Below are positions 6,624-10,957 of a stretch of DNA of 10,957 nt, piece by piece; the stretch's first letter is position 1, and each line of letters begins with the position of its first letter. The stretch lies in contig JAFPPJ010000168.1 in NCBI GenBank assembly GCA_017410745.1, forward strand, positions 1-10,957. Reading direction: 5' to 3'. The notes under the pieces are model-generated. The model made no database searches. It was not told where the DNA came from and saw nothing but the letters and a program-made list of their open reading frames with translations. This DNA is from Oscillospiraceae bacterium. Lineage in GTDB: Bacteria > Bacillota > Clostridia > Oscillospirales > Ruminococcaceae. A program made the position numbers and the translations under genes.

Positions 6624-7991
6624 TTATCTGTCCGACAGTGCTGTATACTCCTTATGATGTGCTACGCTCTTGTATGCAGGACGGATGATCTTGCCCGCAT
6701 TCGTAAGCTCCTCTATCCTGTGCGCCGACCATCCTGCTATGCGCGCGATAGCGAACAGCGGCGTGTAAAGCTCTGTGGGAAGGTCGAGCATACTGTAGAC
6801 AAATCCGCTGTAAAAGTCCACATTTGCCGATACGCCCTTGTATATATGTCTCTCTGCGGATATGACCTTGGGTGCCAGCTTCTCCACCAGATGATAAAGT
6901 TCAAGCTCCTGCTCCATGTGCTTTTCAGCTGCAAGCTTGTCCACGAACGAGTGAAGTATGTTCGCTCTCGGGTCGGATATCGAGTATACTGCATGACCCA
7001 TACCGTATATGAGTCCCGACCTGTCAAATGCATCCTTGCGAAGAAGTCTGAGCAGATATGCCGATACCTCATCCTCATCCGCCCAGTCTTTCACGTTCTT
7101 CTTGATATCCTCAAACATCTCGGATACCTTGACATTAGCACCGCCGTGCTTGGGTCCCTTGAGCGAGCCGAGCGCTGCTGCTATCGCAGAATATGTATCT
7201 GTACCCGAGGATGTGACCACATGGGTGGTGAATGTGGAGTTGTTTCCTCCGCCGTGTTCCGCATGAAGTACCAGTGCCATATCGAGCACCCGTGCCTCAA
7301 GCTCGGTGAACTTGGAATCAGGGCGAAGTATATGAAGGATGTTCTCCGCTGTAGAATACTCTGTCACAGGCTTGTGTATGATAAGGCTGTCATCATCCTT
7401 GTAATACTTCTTAGCCTGATAGCCGTACACCGACAGCAGCGGCATGAGCGATATGAGCTCGAGCGACTGTCTCAGTACATTCGGTATCGATGTATCATTC
7501 GGATGATCGTCATACGAAAACAGCGTGAGTACGCCTCTTGCTATATTGTTCATAATATCATTGCTCGGAGACTTCATCATAATATCACGCACGAACGCAG
7601 AGGGCAGCCTTCTGTAGTCGGCAAGGAGCGCTGTGAACTTGTCAAGCTCCGTCTTATCGGGCAGTTCGCCGAAAAGCAGGAGATAAGTTATCTCTTCAAA
7701 TCCGAATCTGTTGTCGCGATCCATTCCCGCCACAAGATCATTTATATTATATCCTCTGTAGAACAGCTTTCCCTCGCAGGGTATCATTTCGTTGTCCTCA
7801 ATGACATATGATACTATCTCGGATATTTCTGTCAGACCTGCAAGCACGCCTTTTCCGTTTATATCCCTTAGTCCCCGTTTGACTTCGTATTTACCGTAGA
7901 GAGACGGGTCTATAGAACCATTTTCGCTGCATTTGCGCGCGAGGCTCTCTATCTGAGGCGTGACCCTTGAAAAACTGTAGTGCGATGCCAT
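6624..7991 (-). CDS. gltA: Citrate synthase (si-type fold)
   Basis: This 455-residue enzyme should condense oxaloacetate and acetyl-CoA to citrate, in an anaerobe mainly feeding 2-oxoglutarate and glutamate synthesis. The catalytic residues align with E. coli H264, H305 and D362 as H282 in GPKHGGAN, H333 in GMGHAVY, and D392 in NVDFYSG. The conserved block HAEHGGGNNSTFT is at 243-255 and GWSAHRIEE at 420-428. The N-terminal block IDPSLYGKYEVKRGLRDINGKGVL (27-50) is typical of clostridial citrate synthases and explains the length of somewhat over 430 residues. GGAG lies 7 bases before the ATG at 7991, and an extended -10 promoter lies upstream. Related methylcitrate synthases share the fold, but no propionate genes are nearby. 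The downstream regulator probably shares the transcript. Confidence 0.95.
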   Translation of the reverse strand: MASHYSFSRVTPQIESLARKCSENGSIDPSLYGKYEVKRGLRDINGKGVLAGLTEISEIVSYVIEDNEMIPCEGKLFYRGYNINDLVAGMDRDNRFGFEEITYLLLFGELPDKTELDKFTALLADYRRLPSAFVRDIMMKSPSNDIMNNIARGVLTLFSYDDHPNDTSIPNVLRQSLELISLMPLLSVYGYQAKKYYKDDDSLIIHKPVTEYSTAENILHILRPDSKFTELEARVLDMALVLHAEHGGGNNSTFTTHVVTSSGTDTYSAIAAALGSLKGPKHGGANVKVSEMFEDIKKNVKDWADEDEVSAYLLRLLRKDAFDRSGLIYGMGHAVYSISDPRANILHSFVDKLAAEKHMEQELELYHLVEKLAPKVISAERHIYKGVSANVDFYSGFVYSMLDLPTELYTPLFAIARIAGWSAHRIEELTNAGKIIRPAYKSVAHHKEYTALSDR

Positions 7992-8058
7992 ATGAACGCT
8001 CCTTTCCTGTAAGGATCAGACACACCGTGCCCGAAATACCAATAAACAACATAATATT

Positions 8059-8075
8059 AATTATAACATATAATT
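8059..8075. promoter_or_regulatory. Perfect dyad over the gltA -10 box, operator candidate
   Basis: The plus strand reads AATTATA-ACA-TATAATT, a perfect 7-base inverted repeat with a 3-base centre. Its left arm contains the gltA -10 box (8060-8065). The core differs by one base from the element at the cysK -10 box. This placement would let a bound dimer block RNA polymerase, but a purely compositional origin in AT-rich DNA is possible. Confidence 0.4.
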
Positions 8076-8088
8076 TGTATAAATGCAA
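8060..8088 (-). promoter_or_regulatory. Extended -10 promoter of gltA
   Basis: On the minus strand a perfect TATAAT (8060-8065) is preceded by TGT, an extended -10, and lies 17 bases from a weak -35 TTGCAT (8083-8088). Transcription should start near 8053, giving a leader of about 62 bases in which I see no riboswitch-like fold. Confidence 0.65.
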
Positions 8089-8230
8089 GAGATACATTGA
8101 ATTTCTATGACTGTACAAATAAAACTATTCGTGAATACAGTATCAGCCTTCTTATTTCATTATTTCATATAAATAAAACAGATGCGACAATATTCCATAT
8201 CTGTACAAACACATCATTACCAAATGTGCG
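8089..8230. other. AT-rich intergenic stretch upstream of the gltA promoter
   Basis: This is the main part of the 305-base gap between gltA and the surface-protein gene. I see no gene in it. An open frame on the plus strand (8097-8330) runs through the terminator and has no ribosome site. The only pattern is the 9-mer CTGTACAAA at 8111-8119 and again at 8201-8209, exactly 90 bases apart. Confidence 0.5.
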
Positions 8231-8247
8231 TGCAGGCTCAGCCTGCA
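8231..8247. repeat. Short interrupted palindrome downstream of the surface-gene terminator
   Basis: The plus strand reads TGCAGGCT-C-AGCCTGCA, with 8-base arms around one base. It follows directly on the T-run of the terminator in the minus-strand direction. A copy with one mismatch over 15 bases occurs at 6060-6074. Confidence 0.5.
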
Positions 8248-8278
8248 AAAAACTGTGCAGTCCTTTCGGACTGCACAG
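8247..8278 (-). terminator. Intrinsic terminator of the surface-protein gene
   Basis: The minus strand forms a perfect 11-base stem (8268-8278 with 8253-8263) closed by a GAAA tetraloop, followed at once by six T (8252-8247). It begins 18 bases after the surface-protein stop codon. This is a textbook rho-independent terminator and separates that transcript from gltA. Confidence 0.92.
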
Positions 8279-8296
8279 CCTTGAATATGTCATGTT

Positions 8297-10957
8297 TTAT
8301 TCTGTCTTGTTCTTACGAATGATATACTGAGCACCGAACACCGATGTGAGAACCAGTGCGAGGCACATGATAAGTACCATCACTACGGTATTTCTATTTG
8401 TGTCGCCGTACGAACCTCTTTCCGCAACACCTTCACCTGCTCCAACATCTTCTGTCTGAGGCTCAACAAGCTCGGTATCTTCGGTCGTTGTCTCAGAAGT
8501 GCCGTAGATAGGCTTTACAAGATTGGGAGCAACAGGGTCGGTCACGATATAGGGAACTCTGCCCGGGAAGTATATCTGACCCTCTGCGTTGCCGGGAGTC
8601 TTGGAAGGAGTATCGGGCTGATCGTTTATTCCGCTGCCAAGTGTATCCTCTCTCCAGATAACCATCTTGGAAGTCGTGCCGTCGGGATTGTCAACTGTGA
8701 TCTCCTGTGCGATAGCGCCTCTGTCCTCACCGCCGTTTACGATCTCATAGTCATTGTCGCCTATAACGCGGATAAGTACAGGTGTGGGAGAAAGTGCATA
8801 TCCATCGGGAGCAACGAGCTCCTGGAGGAAGTAGTAGCCGGGTGCGGGAACGTAGAATGTGATATTGCCGTCAGCGTCGGTCACCTGAGTAGCGAAGGGA
8901 TTGCCGAGTACCCATTCGTCTATTGCCTTGTCCTTGTCAGACTCGGATGCATCGAATATACCGTACTTGGAGCCCTCAACGCCTATGAGCGAACCATCTT
9001 CATCGAATGCAGGAAGTTCTACCTTCCTGAAGGATACTCTGAGTCCGCTGTCAACAGGTCTGGAAGGATTGGTCTCATCATAGCTGTCAGTGATCTCGGT
9101 CTTCAGTTCCTCGCCTGCTGTTACGTTAACTATGAGGCTCGGATCATCAGTTACATCATTGCCGTTCATAACAACGCTTGTCAGGTCATAGCCTTCGATC
9201 TCGGTGTTAGTCTCGCTCACGATGTAAATGCCTGCAGCAACATCATTGAATGTGAGTGTGTAGATATCAGCTGCATCGTCATAATCGAAGTCCTTGAGTG
9301 TAAGGATCTGCTCGTCATCACAGATATTGCCCTGGGCATCGAGATACTTGTCATTGCCAGTCTTTACTGTGAATGTGAGTGCGCCTTCATACTCTTCCTT
9401 GGTGATGTTTGCAGCGTCTATCGTCTTGGTGATCACGAGTGTACCGGTCTCATCGCTTGTAAGCTTGTATATGCCTATGTCGCGGATCGTCCTGTTGGGA
9501 ACATCGGGGCTGATAGTAACTTCAATGGTCTTGGAATCGAAGTTTTCGGTCGAATCATCAAAGCTTGTGGAGTTCTCATCGCCGCCCTTGTTGTCCTCAT
9601 GATCGTAATCGGGTATCGTGGAATCGGTCTTGATGAGCTTGTAATCGCCTTCGGGGACCTTGATACTGATCTGCGGATTGCCGCTGTTGTCGGTATCGGG
9701 GAAGTCCTTAACGGGGATCTTTGCATCATCGGGTATCGTTGTGTCGTCGCCGTCGTCATCTTCTATGACCTTGCCGATAGTATTGCCGTCACCGTCAGTC
9801 TTTACAGTACCGTCGGGGTTTCTGTCGGGAACGATGTATACGGTATCGCCGTCTTCGTTCTCAGTCTTGATAACGAATGTGATGTCATCGGTAGGAAGCT
9901 CATCGCCTTCCTCAGTCTCGCTGCGATGGATTATGGTGAGCGTAGTATTCGCATCATCTACCATCGGGATTATAGGCGTACCGTTCTTTGTCTCGGCCTT
10001 TACGCCGTCAACAGTTACTTCACCGTTCTCTATCGTGAAGGTGATCTCGGTGGATACGGAATAGCCCTGAGGTGTTACCGTTGCATCTTCCTTCATAGTG
10101 TATGTGCCGTCGGGAAGTTCTACAGTGGTAGGAGTTGTGCCGGATATGAATACCAGCTGTGTCTCGGTCGTCTCTGCTGTTATCTCAGCATCATCGCCAA
10201 GCTGTGAAACAGTGATCTTGATATCCTTGTCATCTGCATCCTTGCCGGTTATGGTGAGCTTTGCGCCCTGCAGTTCCTTGCCGAGGATGTTCTGCTTGGA
10301 GATATCCACTGTGGTAGTGTTGGAAACAATGTCATTCTCGTAATAGTCCGTGATGTTGACGAGTGCGCCTGCAACATTGGCTGCAACTATCGCGCTGCCG
10401 TCTGTAGTGGACTTCTCACTTACGAAGGTGTATCCGGGAACCTCTGTGTCGACCTCTGTTACAGTGTATGTGCCTACGGGGATATTGTCGAATCTGAGCA
10501 CATATTTGCCTGCATAGTCGCCGTCTGTCTTGGGCTCTTCGAACTTGTCAAGCGTGATCTTGTACTCGTCTGTTCCGGCAACGCCGTTTTCGTCGAGATA
10601 CTCGCCATTCTCGTTCTGTACCGTGAAGGTAAGTGCGCCCTCAGCTTCCTCGGGTGAAACATAGTCACCGCCGAATGTCTTTGTGATGATAAGGTTTCCG
10701 GTCTCGGGCTTGTCGCCGTAGCTGTCCTTGATCTCTACCTTACCGGGTGCTGCGGTCGTTACTGTCGTTGTTGCGCTCTGCTCTGCTGCCTTTGTAACGT
10801 CCGTGCCGTTCATTATGATGCTTTCTGCCTTGTAGTTCGCTACATCACTGTTGGTCTCCGTTACCTTATATGTTCCGGTCTCTACGCCTGTGAATGTGAG
10901 CGTGTACTTCTTGGTCTGAGTATCATAATCGAACTTGTCCAGTGTGATCTGTACTGC
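8297..10957 (-). CDS. Cna-B/SpaA multi-domain surface protein, N-terminus off the right edge
   Basis: The frame is open from the right edge to a TAA at 8297, giving 886 visible residues. An internal ATG at 10813 is not the start, because coding sequence continues without a stop above it. Domains from the edge: partial Cna-B repeat (1-84), full repeat (87-208), SpaA-like domain (211-336), divergent repeat with acidic insert (337-498), full repeat (505-628), a second SpaA-type domain (638-734, RKVEL to ELVAPDGYAL), an acidic Pro/Thr/Glu-rich linker, a membrane segment (857-880) and the tail RKNKTE. The membrane segment plus basic tail suggests anchoring at the cell surface, as in adhesins and pilins. 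No LPXTG-like motif precedes it. Beta-sandwich repeats of this kind often carry internal isopeptide bonds. The ligand is unknown, and no sortase or secretion signal is in the window. Confidence 0.9.
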   Translation of the reverse strand, partial: AVQITLDKFDYDTQTKKYTLTFTGVETGTYKVTETNSDVANYKAESIIMNGTDVTKAAEQSATTTVTTAAPGKVEIKDSYGDKPETGNLIITKTFGGDYVSPEEAEGALTFTVQNENGEYLDENGVAGTDEYKITLDKFEEPKTDGDYAGKYVLRFDNIPVGTYTVTEVDTEVPGYTFVSEKSTTDGSAIVAANVAGALVNITDYYENDIVSNTTTVDISKQNILGKELQGAKLTITGKDADDKDIKITVSQLGDDAEITAETTETQLVFISGTTPTTVELPDGTYTMKEDATVTPQGYSVSTEITFTIENGEVTVDGVKAETKNGTPIIPMVDDANTTLTIIHRSETEEGDELPTDDITFVIKTENEDGDTVYIVPDRNPDGTVKTDGDGNTIGKVIEDDDGDDTTIPDDAKIPVKDFPDTDNSGNPQISIKVPEGDYKLIKTDSTIPDYDHEDNKGGDENSTSFDDSTENFDSKTIEVTISPDVPNRTIRDIGIYKLTSDETGTLVITKTIDAANITKEEYEGALTFTVKTGNDKYLDAQGNICDDEQILTLKDFDYDDAADIYTLTFNDVAAGIYIVSETNTEIEGYDLTSVVMNGNDVTDDPSLIVNVTAGEELKTEITDSYDETNPSRPVDSGLRVSFRKVELPAFDEDGSLIGVEGSKYGIFDASESDKDKAIDEWVLGNPFATQVTDADGNITFYVPAPGYYFLQELVAPDGYALSPTPVLIRVIGDNDYEIVNGGEDRGAIAQEITVDNPDGTTSKMVIWREDTLGSGINDQPDTPSKTPGNAEGQIYFPGRVPYIVTDPVAPNLVKPIYGTSETTTEDTELVEPQTEDVGAGEGVAERGSYGDTNRNTVVMVLIMCLALVLTSVFGAQYIIRKNKTE
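8318..8389 (-). other. C-terminal membrane anchor of the surface protein
   Basis: Codons for about 24 mostly hydrophobic residues (visible residues 857-880, TVVMVLIM through QYII) are followed by RKNKTE and the stop. This is the hydrophobic-plus-basic end of cell-wall sorting signals, but the residues before it read VAERGSYGDTNRN and contain no LPXTG or close variant. Confidence 0.75.
9074..9445 (-). repeat. Cna-B-type repeat 4 of the surface protein
   Basis: About 124 residues (505-628), from GTLVITKT to DSYDE. It parallels repeats 1 and 2 in the order LxITKT, GALTFTV, YLD, LxDFD, YTLTF, GIYIVSETNTE, EITDSY. Candidate isopeptide residues are K511, E582 and D624. It shares MNGxDVT with repeat 1 and is closer to it than to repeat 2. 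Confidence 0.75.
9464..9949 (-). repeat. Divergent repeat 3 with an acidic insert
   Basis: About 162 residues (337-498). It aligns with repeats 2 and 4 at ITFVIKTENEDGDTVY and PEGDYKLIKTDSTIPDY, but carries roughly 40 extra residues rich in Asp and Gly. The Lys and Glu of the other repeats are replaced by Arg345 and Lys443; an Asp (D493) near the end remains. Confidence 0.6.
9950..10327 (-). other. SpaA-like domain with a SpyCatcher/SpyTag-like triad
   Basis: Residues 211-336. It begins VDISKQNILGKELQGAKLTI and contains LPDGTYTMKEDA and ends PMVDDAN. The layout parallels the Streptococcus pyogenes CnaB2 domain behind SpyCatcher and SpyTag. K221, E290 and D334 fall where that domain has its bond-forming Lys, catalytic Glu and Asp. 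Confidence 0.65.
10334..10699 (-). repeat. Cna-B-type repeat 2 of the surface protein
   Basis: About 122 residues (87-208), from GNLIITKT to DYYEN. Candidate isopeptide residues are K93 in ITKT, E168 in YTVTE and D204 in ITDYY. Strand order and spacing match repeat 4. Confidence 0.75.
10706..10957 (-). repeat. Cna-B-type repeat 1, cut by the window edge
   Basis: The last 84 residues of a repeat, from ITLDKFDYD through YKVTETNS to EIKDSYGDKP. E34 and D78 fit the Glu and Asp of the other repeats; the Lys lies beyond the edge. This part shows that the gene continues to the right. Confidence 0.7.

Noticed and set aside
6654..7811. A 385-codon open frame on the plus strand opposite gltA
   Set aside because: It is antisense to an intact citrate synthase gene and the translation has no recognisable domain or ribosome site.
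8097..8330. A 77-codon plus-strand frame in the gap between gltA and the surface gene
   Set aside because: It reads through the palindrome, the terminator and the end of the surface gene, and has no ribosome site upstream of its ATG.
10474..10668. A 64-codon minus-strand frame inside the surface gene
   Set aside because: It is out of frame with a clear Cna-B repeat and is basic low-complexity sequence.

Overview
The window looks like chromosomal DNA of a gut or rumen Clostridia species, most likely Ruminococcus or a close relative in the Oscillospiraceae. I infer this from Shine-Dalgarno sites near AAAGGAG, the clostridial style of the citrate synthase N-terminus and DtxR-type regulator, and a Cna-B/SpaA surface protein. 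No species can be named from the sequence alone. All supported genes lie on the minus strand, so transcription runs from high to low coordinates. I see no tRNA, rRNA, CRISPR array, insertion sequence or transposase.

Right part (10957 down to 8297): the 3' 886 codons of a large secreted or surface protein whose start lies beyond the right edge. It is a string of Cna-B/SpaA beta-sandwich modules followed by an acidic linker, one membrane segment and a short basic tail. The gene ends at a strong intrinsic terminator (8247-8278).

Gap 8296-7992 (305 bases, no gene): it holds that terminator, a short interrupted palindrome (8231-8247), an AT-rich stretch, and the gltA promoter with a dyad over its -10 box.

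Middle (7991-6175): gltA (citrate synthase) is followed 41 bases later by a small DtxR/MntR-type metal-dependent regulator, probably in one transcript. A long hairpin begins only four bases after the regulator's stop codon.

Gap 6174-5939 (236 bases): it contains this hairpin, a near-copy of the 8231-8247 palindrome, and a good cysK promoter. The -10 region of that promoter shares a 14/15-base element with the gltA promoter.

Left part (5938-138): a tight run of cysK (cysteine synthase), sbcD and sbcC (Mre11-Rad50-type nuclease) and a stand-alone ATP-pyrophosphatase half of GMP synthase. Gaps are 10 bases, a 4-base ATGA overlap, and 56 bases, so one transcript from the cysK promoter is likely. 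Bases 1-137 hold no gene I can support and no convincing terminator.

Most of the window is ordinary core metabolism and DNA repair. The parts most worth a second look are: the surface protein (one domain with a SpyTag-like Lys/Glu/Asp triad, one repeat that has lost its triad, and no LPXTG motif before the membrane anchor); the GMP synthase without its glutaminase domain; the shared promoter dyad; and the mixed metal site of the regulator.
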